Shown: positions 1-7,978 of the stretch, piece by piece
Layout: each line of letters opens with the position of its first letter
Numbering within the stretch: the stretch's first letter is position 1
Source of the DNA: an uncultured Prevotellaceae bacterium
GTDB taxonomy: Bacteria; Bacteroidota; Bacteroidia; Bacteroidales; Bacteroidaceae
NCBI GenBank assembly: GCA_900318915.1
Contig: ONMI01000004.1
Location: 1-64,000 of the forward strand
Length of the DNA stretch: 64,000 nt
Reading direction: 5' to 3'
The notes under the pieces: model-generated
The model's input: the letters and a program-made list of their open reading frames with translations, nothing else
What the model was told of the DNA's origin: nothing
The model's database searches: none
Made by a program: the position numbers and the translations under genes

Positions 1-32
1 ATAATTAACTATATCTAATCTCTAGTGGGCAT

Positions 33-827
33 ATGCATCAGCATTTCTCTCTCCCCCTCTACCAAATGTTCGGCACAGACTATCGGTTTGTGCCCGAACA
101 TTTGCGTGATGTTCTATTGGCCGCACACGACAGACACTGCAATGCTGAGAAGATATTGCAGCAGACAGAAGAGGGCGTCTTGGAAATGTATGACCAATAC
201 AGGCGGGATGAGTGCTGGGATGGGTGGCAGACGAGAAGCGGTGAACGACGCTGTCTGCAACTGCTTCTGAAGACGAGGAAACGACTGATGGACAAAATGT
301 TTCATCAGACGGAGGAAACTTTCTGCCGATTCTCTGAAATCAATGATACACTGCTGGATCTCAGCCGAGATGCATGTAAGAAAATCATGGCGCTCTATGA
401 GGCATGGCTGAAAGACGAAGAGAAAGAATGGGCGAACGACTGCCAAGTATGCGGCAGGATCTTTGCCGAAGGATGGGAAGAAAAGGAGACACCCACTGGT
501 GATGAAAAAGCAGACGCCGATTACAGCCGGATGATGGCCATCATCGAGGAGGTGGATGAGCGCGACTTGCTGCACGTCGAGTTCTCGGGTAGCCCAGATT
601 ACACCCTGGACGATGGGTGGAAGTGGAAGTGCGAAGTGAATTCATCGCTCCTCTTCAGTTACGGTGGCCCGCACCCCTACGGCGATTTTGTCATGTGCCG
701 GGCATTCCAACATTTATATAGCGAAAGTCTCTACAGCCATCAAGACATTCTGCGAATCAAAATGTTTTGGGCGGATGTCGCTCTCACTCATCAACGTATC
801 GTAACCCCTCAAGGAAAACTGCTATGA
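33..827 (+). CDS. Uncharacterised protein, first gene of accessory cluster
   Basis: A 264-residue soluble protein that I do not recognise. It is rich in charged residues and looks mostly helical in the first two thirds (many E, K, R, D in an amphipathic pattern), then has a Trp/Gly-rich stretch near residues 190-225. No signal peptide or membrane segment is visible. The ATG at 33 gives the longest frame; Met12 (position 66) is an alternative start because the window edge hides any promoter. The stop codon overlaps the next ATG (ATGA), so it is probably translationally coupled to the following gene. Its link to the AAA+/ligase cluster is inferred from position only. Confidence 0.7.
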   Translation: MHQHFSLPLYQMFGTDYRFVPEHLRDVLLAAHDRHCNAEKILQQTEEGVLEMYDQYRRDECWDGWQTRSGERRCLQLLLKTRKRLMDKMFHQTEETFCRFSEINDTLLDLSRDACKKIMALYEAWLKDEEKEWANDCQVCGRIFAEGWEEKETPTGDEKADADYSRMMAIIEEVDERDLLHVEFSGSPDYTLDDGWKWKCEVNSSLLFSYGGPHPYGDFVMCRAFQHLYSESLYSHQDILRIKMFWADVALTHQRIVTPQGKLL

Positions 828-1465
828 AACGAAGAGACCCCCAAAGCACCTTGCAAGTTTATCCACACATCTACAGTCAGCCCTATTACGAACTGGAAGC
901 CTGGATAGAGACGAATCCATTGGACCGGGAGGATGCCTTGCGATGCTTTGAGACGGAAGGCTGTATTCCCAGCAACCTGCAGAAAAGCCTCGTGGGTGTC
1001 TTCCCCACCAAAGAAGATGCCATCTGTAGTATGGAGGAGTTGTGTGAGGACCAAGGGGGACACTTTCCTATCTTCTTACTGCGCCAGAAACCCCAGTGTA
1101 TGATGATGCCGGCTGGGACATATGTCAAGGAATGGACCTTCGTGCACGCCCTATTGGAGGATGAGTCGTTGGTGCGCAACTATGCCGAAAGCGATTACAC
1201 CTTCCTCGGCAGGCCAAAAGAGATGATACACCACAGTGAAGGCGACATCGTGGTGGTGGTGGAGGACGACCGTACTTTCTGGGGGGTGGTGGGAGGCCTG
1301 CCGCCTGTGTATGACGGTCAGGGGCACGGCGATTGGTCGGATGACCAATATTTAGTTTGGTCGGCACCGGGACATCACCACCACATACGTGCCCACCATG
1401 TGCTCCACCCGTGGTCTTCCATCCCAAGTTTTATAACGACTCTGCTTGCAGGTATAGAGAGGTAG
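824..1465 (+). CDS. Uncharacterised protein coupled to the preceding gene
   Basis: A 213-residue protein of unknown function. I start it at the ATG at 824, which overlaps the upstream TGA by 4 nt, rather than the in-frame ATG at 767, because Bacteroidetes operons often use such ATGA junctions. It has no membrane segment or signal peptide. Visible traits are a run of Val followed by acidic residues near residue 140 and a His-rich patch (PGHHHHIRAHH) near residue 185, which might bind metal. A strong intrinsic terminator follows about 150 nt downstream, so these two genes form the end of one transcription unit. Confidence 0.7.
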   Translation: MKRRDPQSTLQVYPHIYSQPYYELEAWIETNPLDREDALRCFETEGCIPSNLQKSLVGVFPTKEDAICSMEELCEDQGGHFPIFLLRQKPQCMMMPAGTYVKEWTFVHALLEDESLVRNYAESDYTFLGRPKEMIHHSEGDIVVVVEDDRTFWGVVGGLPPVYDGQGHGDWSDDQYLVWSAPGHHHHIRAHHVLHPWSSIPSFITTLLAGIER

Positions 1466-1611
1466 CAGTACTTTCCTTACGCTCATGGGATGTGAACAAG
1501 GAGGTGTCATAATCATTTAGCTGCAATTTAGATAGAAGCAAACAGATTGAATCTCATGTCCAGCCAAAACATTTTATCTCCAAATACGTAAAGGCTTGAA
1601 TTGAGCAACAC

Positions 1612-1644
1612 AGCCGGGAAAGAACTTCGTTCCCGGCTTTTTTT
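1612..1644 (+). terminator. Intrinsic terminator after the first two genes
   Basis: AGCCGGGAA (1612-1620) and TTCCCGGCT (1630-1638) are a perfect 9-bp inverted repeat with a 9-nt loop, followed by a T run to 1644. It separates the first two genes from the AAA+ ATPase promoter. The 1466-1611 stretch upstream holds no gene I can support. Confidence 0.9.
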
Positions 1645-1679
1645 GTCTCCAAGAGCGCCTTTCCCCTCGTAAAAGAAGC

Positions 1680-1758
1680 TGTCGAAAAACACTGACACGA
1701 CAGTCAAAACCGATTGACGGAAAATGCTTTTCACTATCATTTCCTCCTGTTAATTTTG
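1680..1758 (+). promoter_or_regulatory. Cluster promoter A with shared operator
   Basis: The -7 box TAATTTTG lies at 1751-1758, and a weak -33 box (CTTT, 1727-1730) sits exactly 20 bp upstream. Above it, TGTCG (1680-1684), 8 bp and TGACA (1693-1697) form an inverted repeat, and a third half-site TGACG is at 1715-1719. The end of TGACA is 53 bp from the -7 box, the same as in the three other cluster promoters. The weak -33 box and the fixed operator spacing suggest an activator-dependent promoter. It would start transcription about 20 nt before the AAA+ ATPase ATG. Confidence 0.8.
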
Positions 1759-1787
1759 CAGCAGTAAAACTTAAAACTGCAAAAAAG

Positions 1788-3524
1788 ATGAGTGAAAATT
1801 TCGACGTTAATTCCATGCGCTCATGGTCCAAGAACTGTTGTGTGATTAGAAAACTGCTCGCCACACCCACTACTGCTGGTGATGGCGAGGTGGTGCTTCT
1901 CGACATCATCGAGCGAATAGTGGATTTCCTGAAAAGCTATGATAAGGACGAAGACACAACGCCCCAGGAAGAATCTGACATCGACGTCAAGGAACTCCTC
2001 GGAATCATAGCCGATAAGTTCGGCATCACCGAGCGGCAGGCCCTGATATTCTGCACCTGCATGGGTGCAGGTGCCAGGAGAATCTCCATGGATTTACTTG
2101 CCTACAGCTTAGGCATCAATACCATCCGTGTGCTCACTTTGGACAAAGACCTACAAGAATTGCTCAGCCGACGTCTGCTCAGGAAGGTGAATGCGAGAGA
2201 CGAGAATGAGCTCTACATCCCGGCTGCTGTGGTCAAGGCCCTCAAGAACAACGAGGTCTATGTCATGCCTAGATGGCAGGGGCTGAATTGTGTACAATTT
2301 TTTGAGACGATGAACGCTTGTTTCGCTGAGTTAAATGATGAGGTCGTCAGCGTAGAAGAACTGACTGGCGACATTGAAGGCCTTCTCAATGACAACCGAC
2401 AAGTGGATTTCGCCAGCAAAGTGCAAAGCCTGCATCTGGACGCCCGGGATAAACTGTTGTTGCTCTTCTTCTGCAACCGAATTGTCAATTTCGACGACAG
2501 CAGAATCCTGTTCAATGAAATTGAAGGCCTCTATACCTCGCGTAGTTCTTTCTTCAGGAACAAAGAACTCTTGCGCAATGGCAAGCATCCCCTTTGCCAA
2601 CTTGGACTTATCGAGTTTGAGTGTGATAACGGCATGGTCGACACCTCTCTCCTGAGGCTCACCGACGAGGCTAAAACTAACCTGCTGGCTGAGCTGGGAC
2701 TGAAACCCAAGAAACCGGTGATGAACGATGTGATGAAGGCCGACACCCTGAAGCAGAAGGAGATGTTCTATACCGCCGGCAACCAGCGCCAGGTGGATGA
2801 ACTCACGGATTTCTTCGACCATGACAAATACTGTCAAATCAGGGAGCGAATGCAGAAGCGAGGCTTCCGCTGCGGATTCGCATGCCTCTTCTACGGCAGC
2901 CCCGGCATGGGAAAGACCGAGACGGTGTATCAACTCGCACGACAGACGGGCCGCGACATCATGGTGGTGGACGTGCCCAAAATCAAAAGCAAATGGGTGG
3001 GCGACTCGGAAAAGAACATAAAGGCGCTATTCGACCGCTACCGCAAGTTGGCGGCCGCGAGCGAGGTCGCACCCATCCTGCTGTTCAACGAGGCCGATGC
3101 CATCATCAATACCCGGAGAAGCAATGCCGAGAGTGCCGTGGACAAGATGGAGAATACTATCCAGAACATCATCCTGCAGGAGATGGAGCAGCTCGATGGT
3201 ATCATGATTGCCACCACCAACCTCGAGGGCAACTTCGACCCGGCTTTCGAGCGCCGTTTCCTCTATAAAATCCGCTTCGAGAAGCCCGATGCCGCCGTAC
3301 GCGCCAAAATCTGGCAGATGATGGTGCCCGAACTCACAGAGGAGGATGCTTGCTCCCTGGCTGCCCGCTATGACTTCAGTGGCGGACAGATAGAGAACAT
3401 CGCACGCAAAAACACCATCAACAGCATCCTCTATGGAAACTTCGAGCAGCTATTGTCCGTTCTGAGCGGATATTGCGAGAACGAGCGGCTGAGCGGACCA
3501 GCGCATAGAAGAATCGGATTCTGA
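1788..3524 (+). CDS. AAA+ ATPase with C-terminal AAA domain
   Basis: A 578-residue AAA+ ATPase. The C-terminal domain has Walker A GSPGMGKT at residues 370-377, a Walker B region ILLFNEAD (Asn434-Glu435), sensor 1 ATTN, and a double arginine FERRF at 489-490 as arginine finger. The first Walker B acid is Asn instead of Asp while the glutamate is kept, which may slow hydrolysis. The first 340 residues are mostly helical and unassigned; they could be a substrate-recognition region. The protein belongs to the classic AAA clade (FtsH/p97-like motor domains) but has no protease domain. The start at 1788 fits the promoter at 1751. It is a single-gene transcription unit under promoter A, and its substrate is unknown. 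Confidence 0.9.
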   Translation: MSENFDVNSMRSWSKNCCVIRKLLATPTTAGDGEVVLLDIIERIVDFLKSYDKDEDTTPQEESDIDVKELLGIIADKFGITERQALIFCTCMGAGARRISMDLLAYSLGINTIRVLTLDKDLQELLSRRLLRKVNARDENELYIPAAVVKALKNNEVYVMPRWQGLNCVQFFETMNACFAELNDEVVSVEELTGDIEGLLNDNRQVDFASKVQSLHLDARDKLLLLFFCNRIVNFDDSRILFNEIEGLYTSRSSFFRNKELLRNGKHPLCQLGLIEFECDNGMVDTSLLRLTDEAKTNLLAELGLKPKKPVMNDVMKADTLKQKEMFYTAGNQRQVDELTDFFDHDKYCQIRERMQKRGFRCGFACLFYGSPGMGKTETVYQLARQTGRDIMVVDVPKIKSKWVGDSEKNIKALFDRYRKLAAASEVAPILLFNEADAIINTRRSNAESAVDKMENTIQNIILQEMEQLDGIMIATTNLEGNFDPAFERRFLYKIRFEKPDAAVRAKIWQMMVPELTEEDACSLAARYDFSGGQIENIARKNTINSILYGNFEQLLSVLSGYCENERLSGPAHRRIGF

Positions 3525-3543
3525 CTTCTAGGACAAGGGATTT

Positions 3544-3570
3544 TGCCCTGTCAAAACACCTGACAGGGCA
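3544..3570 (+). terminator. Perfect 10-bp inverted repeat, terminator or operator
   Basis: TGCCCTGTCA (3544-3553) and TGACAGGGCA (3561-3570) are exact inverse complements around a 7-nt loop, starting 20 nt after the AAA+ ATPase stop. GGGA/TCCC on the outside can extend the stem. There is no T run, so termination is uncertain. The inner TGTCA/TGACA arms are the operator half-sites of promoter B, so one sequence may serve both purposes. Confidence 0.6.
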
Positions 3571-3626
3571 GTCCCATCCGATTAACGCGATTTGCTTGTT
3601 TCACCATTGTCTAATCTCTATCTTTG
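3549..3626 (+). promoter_or_regulatory. Cluster promoter B with shared operator
   Basis: The -7 box TATCTTTG is at 3619-3626 and CTTG (3595-3598) lies 20 bp upstream as -33 box. The operator is TGTCA (3549-3553), 7 bp, TGACA (3561-3565), then the degenerate third half-site TAACG (3583-3587). The TGACA end to the -7 box is 53 bp, as in promoters A, C and E. The region between reads CAGTCCCATCCGATTAACG, closely matching promoter A. Confidence 0.8.
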
Positions 3627-3654
3627 CGCAAGAAAACGTAAAACCATTAAGATT

Positions 3655-4188
3655 ATGAGAAGATTTGAAACCAGTGAGAAAACAGCGAAGCACGTGTGCT
3701 TGGCCAGTTATGTGATCGAAGGCGAGAAGAAGGAACTCGACAGCCTTTTCGCTATCATGAACAATATTCAAGAACAGCCTCACAAAAAGCCCTGCAAGTG
3801 GGGCTCCACCTGGCTGGGCTACTTGGTGATGGCGCTTGGCGAAAAAACAAAATACTGCTTCTGTAGAGGCAAGTGGAGTAAACTGCAGCGAAGTGGCCAC
3901 ACGCTGAGCATGACGATTGAAATAGATTGGGCTCCTGCTTACGTGGTGATGGAGTTGCTGAAAGCCACGTTCCCTTCCTTCCGGATATTTTACAAAGCGG
4001 AGCAGCCTTGTGAGGACATCTTTGAGAAGAATGATGCGGATGGCAAGTACTTCCCGGAGAAGGAGTTTAACGGCGAGTCTTATCACATCACCGATGAGAA
4101 GTATTGCAGGGGTATGGCCTTGGGCATCACCTTCTTGATGCAGAATGATTTCTCATTCGATATCCCAAGACGCAAAGATTGGGCGTAG
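3655..4188 (+). CDS. Uncharacterised protein, possible ferredoxin-fold domain
   Basis: A 177-residue soluble protein. I chose the ATG at 3655 because the longer frame from 3592 would start inside the promoter. The middle has a pattern WGSTWLGYLV, then a strand with an aromatic-Pro segment (DWAPAYVVMELLKATFPSF), followed by an acidic segment. This faintly recalls the YubB/DUF1281 ferredoxin-like fold known from plasmids and phages, but the match is by eye only. Several Cys residues (near 15, 47, 68, 70, 123, 150) are scattered and do not form a clear metal motif. It is followed 52 nt later by the next gene on the same strand, so the two probably share promoter B. Confidence 0.7.
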   Translation: MRRFETSEKTAKHVCLASYVIEGEKKELDSLFAIMNNIQEQPHKKPCKWGSTWLGYLVMALGEKTKYCFCRGKWSKLQRSGHTLSMTIEIDWAPAYVVMELLKATFPSFRIFYKAEQPCEDIFEKNDADGKYFPEKEFNGESYHITDEKYCRGMALGITFLMQNDFSFDIPRRKDWA

Positions 4189-4240
4189 ACCCTCATAGGA
4201 TTCTAAAACGGTATTTATTCATCAATAAAACAATAAGGAA

Positions 4241-5086
4241 ATGGAAAAGAATGATCAGGTAAAAGTAGTGTCGCAGGAGCGCCTCCCTCTGATGATGGAG
4301 AATTTCTGCAAGGAGAGTCAGCCGCAGCCGTTGGCCGTTTTCTACAGTCCATACGGCAACGGCAATTGGCCGATGTGCGTTATTGGCGAGATGGCCGACC
4401 GTGTGTTCGGGCTTGGGAGCATCAAGGTGCTGACTTTCAGGGACAACATGCTCGATGACATGAACCGACAGGCAGCCATCCTCAAAACCTTGCCCCACCA
4501 GCTCATTGTCATCGGTTGCAGCCCCCGCACCGACGGTTACGACTATGCCTTGCTCTTCGCCGAGCAGATAGTGAAGCAAACCGGCAAGCATGTGGTGGTG
4601 ATGATAGCCGACTCGAACAGCTTCACCGACGAGAGTATCGGCTCGAGAAAACTCTATTACCTTGACCCAGCCACGGAAACCCTTCTCAGTTGGCGCGGAC
4701 GGGTGAAGGTATGGGTGGCCGACAGCCCATGCGGTTATGGACAGACACGGCAGGCGTATCTGGCTTGCCTGAAGGCGGGGGTGCTCGACATGATAAGAAC
4801 CTGGTCGGAAGCGGGACGCATGGACGACATCCGGAAGGTTCTCGACAATGTCGACAGGCTGAATGAGACCTACCGGCAGTATGTATGTGCGAGAGAGGAT
4901 CTCCCCTACATCGTGAAATACGCCGACTTCGATGAGCGGCTGATGGTGCAGACTGATGACACGGAATTTGGCCGGGTGACATGTCTCAAGGCGGTGAATC
5001 TGGAGGATATCGGTGGTGCTGCCCGGCGTTGTGTAAGCGCTCCATGGCGCAGGGTCACGAGAGAACTGAAACTAGTGGACGGATAG
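4241..5086 (+). CDS. Uncharacterised protein, possible Rossmann-like fold
   Basis: A 281-residue soluble protein that I cannot assign. The first half alternates hydrophobic strands with helices (for example PLAVFYSPYGNGNWPMCVIGE in part, LIVIGCSPRTDGYDY, HVVVMIADSNSF), as expected for a Rossmann-like or other alpha/beta fold. The second half is helical and basic. There are no catalytic motifs I can name. It lies 52 nt after the preceding gene and ends 10 nt before the operator of promoter C. Coexpression with its upstream neighbour is likely. Confidence 0.7.
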   Translation: MEKNDQVKVVSQERLPLMMENFCKESQPQPLAVFYSPYGNGNWPMCVIGEMADRVFGLGSIKVLTFRDNMLDDMNRQAAILKTLPHQLIVIGCSPRTDGYDYALLFAEQIVKQTGKHVVVMIADSNSFTDESIGSRKLYYLDPATETLLSWRGRVKVWVADSPCGYGQTRQAYLACLKAGVLDMIRTWSEAGRMDDIRKVLDNVDRLNETYRQYVCAREDLPYIVKYADFDERLMVQTDDTEFGRVTCLKAVNLEDIGGAARRCVSAPWRRVTRELKLVDG

Positions 5087-5096
5087 TCCGGACAGA

Positions 5097-5175
5097 TGTC
5101 ATATTTTACTGACACCGCATTACAAACCCATTGACGGGAAATGCTTGGAAGCCACTCTTTTTCAACGTAATTTTG
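5097..5175 (+). promoter_or_regulatory. Cluster promoter C with shared operator
   Basis: The -7 box TAATTTTG is at 5168-5175 and CTTG (5144-5147) is exactly 20 bp upstream. The operator is TGTCA (5097-5101), 8 bp, TGACA (5110-5114), then a third half-site TGACG (5132-5136). The 53-bp distance from TGACA to the -7 box is the same as in promoters A, B and E. It should drive the long operon from 5216 through the VWA gene and probably the LRR pair. Confidence 0.85.
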
Positions 5176-5215
5176 CATCATCAAAACATACAGAACCAAT
5201 AAAAAAGATACGAAT

Positions 5216-5809
5216 ATGGCAAAAGCACTGACATTCCAAATCGCGGGCTGCGAATATGCTGCAGCCCCTGTGAAACTCGAGAGGAAAAAGGTTTATGGCT
5301 GGACCAACCTGGTGGCCACCGACCGATATGGCGACACTTGCAGCTTCGCTTATCTCTCGGCTGATGATGCTTTGGTCATACCGTCGGGTGGACTGAAGCA
5401 AGCCACCGTGGATGAGAACGGACGGTGGGTGGAGAGAAGTGAGCTGATGGCTTACGGCGAGGACGGCATGCCCCTGCCACAGATTCCTTCCACCTTCGAC
5501 GTGGTGGTGAACCTGAACGAGACGGCCACCGAGGAGGAATTCCTTGACAATGAATGGGACTCGGTCTATCAGCTGGCGGCACCCGCCCTGGCCGAGGCCG
5601 TAGGCGACTTCATCTACAAGTTCGACTTCAGCTACCGTGGCGGCACATGCCATAGCGACGCCTATCTGATGAACACGCCAAGCGGACTTTTCCTCTTCAC
5701 AGGCCGCCGCCAGGAGTTCCCGCTCCTGACACTGGCCGAGGAGACGACTATCGATGACAACGAGGAGGTGGAAGAGGATATCGACGACCTGGACTTCGGC
5801 ATGTTCTGA
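5216..5809 (+). CDS. Uncharacterised protein with acidic C-terminal tail
   Basis: A 197-residue protein, first gene of the operon under promoter C. Its N-terminus (MAKALTFQIAGCEYAAAPVK) is beta-rich and followed by a Gly-containing region that recalls small beta domains. The last 25 residues are strongly acidic (EETTIDDNEEVEEDIDD) and end in an aromatic motif FGMF, which could act as a docking tail for a partner such as the MoxR ATPase. No catalytic motif is visible. The ATG at 5216 fits a transcript starting near 5182. I do not know the family; the assignment as a component of the ligase/MoxR/VWA operon rests on position. Confidence 0.75.
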   Translation: MAKALTFQIAGCEYAAAPVKLERKKVYGWTNLVATDRYGDTCSFAYLSADDALVIPSGGLKQATVDENGRWVERSELMAYGEDGMPLPQIPSTFDVVVNLNETATEEEFLDNEWDSVYQLAAPALAEAVGDFIYKFDFSYRGGTCHSDAYLMNTPSGLFLFTGRRQEFPLLTLAEETTIDDNEEVEEDIDDLDFGMF

Positions 5810-5849
5810 CCCCCAATTTCAACAAACACACACCTTAACACCAACAATC

Positions 5850-6545
5850 ATGAGAAAGATCAATCTATCCAACGAGACAAGACGCGACGCCGAGGTGGCT
5901 TTTGGTGCCACTTCGTGCAAGAAGAACACCGTCTATAAAACCGAAGACGGAAGAAAAGGCAAGTCGGAGCGCACGGTGAAGGCTACCATGCACACCACCG
6001 ACCTGGCCCTGATGGCCGCCTACGGTGATGAACTGACAGAGGCCCTCATCAAGGGCGACCCCGAAGTGGATATCGAGCAGTTTGGCATGCGTGTGGAGGG
6101 GCTGAAGAAGGTGTTTCTCACCCCCAATCAGCAAGTGGCTTATGGGGTGACGCTCAACGAGCATGTCTTCTTGCCCGACGGCACCGAGAAGGAGGTGCGC
6201 CCCGAGACCTCAACAACGTGCAACATCGCCAGCGACGGACTGCCCATCCGGTGGACCGGCAAGATGATTCCGCGCAAAAAAGCCATGCGGATGTTCGTCT
6301 TCAAGAAGAGCTACCAGGTGCAGCACGTCAATGGCCTGACCTATGACTTCCTCTTCGACATGGCGAAAAAGCTCGCCGATGCCGATGCCATGATGCTCGT
6401 GGGCGGCGGACAGAAAGGTGTGGCGCCGCTGGTGATGAGCAATGGCGGTACTCCCTACAGGGCTTTCCTCGAGGGCCGTGTGGAGGGCGAAAGATATGCC
6501 CTGATTCTCCGACTCACCAACATGGAACTGAAATCCATCGTTTAG
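5850..6545 (+). CDS. Uncharacterised protein upstream of ligase-like gene
   Basis: A 231-residue soluble protein. The ATG at 5850 is preferred over the in-frame ATG at 5754, which would overlap the upstream gene by 56 nt. The N-terminal 60 residues are basic and Thr/Lys-rich. A later basic patch IPRKKAMRMFVFKKSY near residue 140 could contact nucleic acid. The C-terminal third has a Gly-rich segment (LVGGGQKGVAPLVMSNGG). I do not recognise the family. It sits 40 nt after its upstream neighbour and 47 nt before the ligase-like gene, with no promoter between them. Confidence 0.75.
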   Translation: MRKINLSNETRRDAEVAFGATSCKKNTVYKTEDGRKGKSERTVKATMHTTDLALMAAYGDELTEALIKGDPEVDIEQFGMRVEGLKKVFLTPNQQVAYGVTLNEHVFLPDGTEKEVRPETSTTCNIASDGLPIRWTGKMIPRKKAMRMFVFKKSYQVQHVNGLTYDFLFDMAKKLADADAMMLVGGGQKGVAPLVMSNGGTPYRAFLEGRVEGERYALILRLTNMELKSIV

Positions 6546-6592
6546 CGTCATATTTCATCTTCATTATTCAACCCAATAAATACTATAAAGAT

Positions 6593-7960
6593 ATGAACCA
6601 GACATACAAACAGACAGCGATTGACTACAAGAAGAATGTAGCAGGGAAATTCATGCTCGTGGAGGGAACCAAACTGAAGCAGCGCGTGGAGGGTGAGCGG
6701 CTCTGCGTAACCCGGAAAATCGACGGCCACATGCAGGTGGTATTCTACGACCACGGCGAGGTGACGATGCTCAACTCGCAGGGCCGCCAGGTGGCTGATG
6801 GAATAAAATGCCTCGACGATTTCAACGCGGCAGTGGTCAAGGCCGGTATCAGCCAGGTGGCAGTGGCGGCAGAACTCTATCTCCCGGCTCCCGACGGCGG
6901 ACGTCAGAGATGTGGCGATGTGCAGCGCGCACTGGCCGACGACACACTCCGCCATCAGCTCTGTCTGGCCCCGTTCGACATCATCAGTCTTGGCGGTGAG
7001 CTCTGGCAAGCCAGCCACTACAGCGAGACGCACGAAATGCTCCGCACCATCTTCGGCACACAACCTTCAAGTGTCGAGCCCGTGGAGATGCGCAGCGCCA
7101 GCACCAAGGACGAGGTGCAGGCAATCTACGACGAGTGGGTTGATGAAGAGGGGGCGGAAGGCTTGGTCATACACTCAGAAAGCCCTATCGTGTGGAAGGT
7201 AAAACCACGCCATACCATCGACGCAGCCATCATTGGCTATACCACTGGCGACCGTGGCGTGCGCGACCTGATGATGGCCGTGCGCCGCGAGGATGGCGCA
7301 TTCCAGATGTTTGCCGTCGGGTCGGGAAGCTTGGCCGACGACGACCGTGCCAGTCTGGCATCCAGACTGAGTGACATGCATGTGGAGTCGCAGTACGTGC
7401 TGCCCGACTCGCGGGGCATCGCCTATCAGATGGTAAGGCCCGAAATCGTGTTCGAGGTGAGTGTCATCGAACTCGTGGCCCGTGGCAATGACGACAAGGT
7501 GCGCACCAATCCGCTGCTGGATTATGACGAAGCGGAGGGATGGACCTTGGAGACCATGACACCGGGCGTGTCGGCACTGGGCCTTCAGTTTGTCAGAGAG
7601 CGCGAGGACAAGACACCGTCGGCCACTGACATCCGTGTATCGCAACTCTCCGACCTCTGCCCCTTTGAGCAGCAGGAGTGCAAGCTCGGCTCACTGGAAA
7701 AGAGTGCGATGCTGGAGCGCCGTGTGTTCAGGAAAATCACGGGTGGCAAGGTGATGCTGCACAAGTTCCTGCTCTGGAAGACCAACAAGGAGGCTTCGGG
7801 CCGTTTCCCCGCTTATGTGTTGTATCACACTGACTACAGCAGCAGCCGCAAGGAGATGATTAAGCGCGACATGGCCTACTCGTCGGACGAGCAGCAGATT
7901 CGCACGCTCATGGAAAAGGAGATAACCGCCAACGTAAAAAAAGGTTGGGAGGAAATTTAA
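6593..7960 (+). CDS. ATP-dependent ligase-like nucleotidyltransferase
   Basis: A 455-residue protein with the ordered motifs of the covalent nucleotidyltransferase superfamily. Motif I is KIDG with the AMP-accepting Lys42; motif III is around Glu94 (AELYL), motif IV is EGLV at 189-192, and motif V is WKVKP at 201-205. An OB-fold-like region follows, with RPEIVFEV near residue 281, as in LigD-type DNA ligases. The last 145 residues are unassigned. Known members seal DNA or RNA nicks by Lys-AMP chemistry; all key residues are present, so an active ligase is likely, but DNA versus RNA substrate cannot be told. It lies 18 nt before the MoxR gene. A host-repair LigA role is unlikely because that enzyme is NAD-dependent and unrelated in context. 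Confidence 0.85.
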   Translation: MNQTYKQTAIDYKKNVAGKFMLVEGTKLKQRVEGERLCVTRKIDGHMQVVFYDHGEVTMLNSQGRQVADGIKCLDDFNAAVVKAGISQVAVAAELYLPAPDGGRQRCGDVQRALADDTLRHQLCLAPFDIISLGGELWQASHYSETHEMLRTIFGTQPSSVEPVEMRSASTKDEVQAIYDEWVDEEGAEGLVIHSESPIVWKVKPRHTIDAAIIGYTTGDRGVRDLMMAVRREDGAFQMFAVGSGSLADDDRASLASRLSDMHVESQYVLPDSRGIAYQMVRPEIVFEVSVIELVARGNDDKVRTNPLLDYDEAEGWTLETMTPGVSALGLQFVREREDKTPSATDIRVSQLSDLCPFEQQECKLGSLEKSAMLERRVFRKITGGKVMLHKFLLWKTNKEASGRFPAYVLYHTDYSSSRKEMIKRDMAYSSDEQQIRTLMEKEITANVKKGWEEI

Positions 7961-7978
7961 TAATTAAGATTTGAAATT

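Noticed and set aside
1466..1611. Possible small gene in the gap after the second gene
   Set aside because: No frame with a start and convincing composition; best read as the 3' untranslated end before the terminator.
1713..1730. Possible sigma-54 (-24/-12) promoter in TTGACG...TGCTT upstream of three cluster genes
   Set aside because: The GG and GC pairs are not at sigma-54 spacing (one base short) and the expected TGGCAC is not kept. The conserved TAnnTTTG box 20 bp downstream explains the promoters better.
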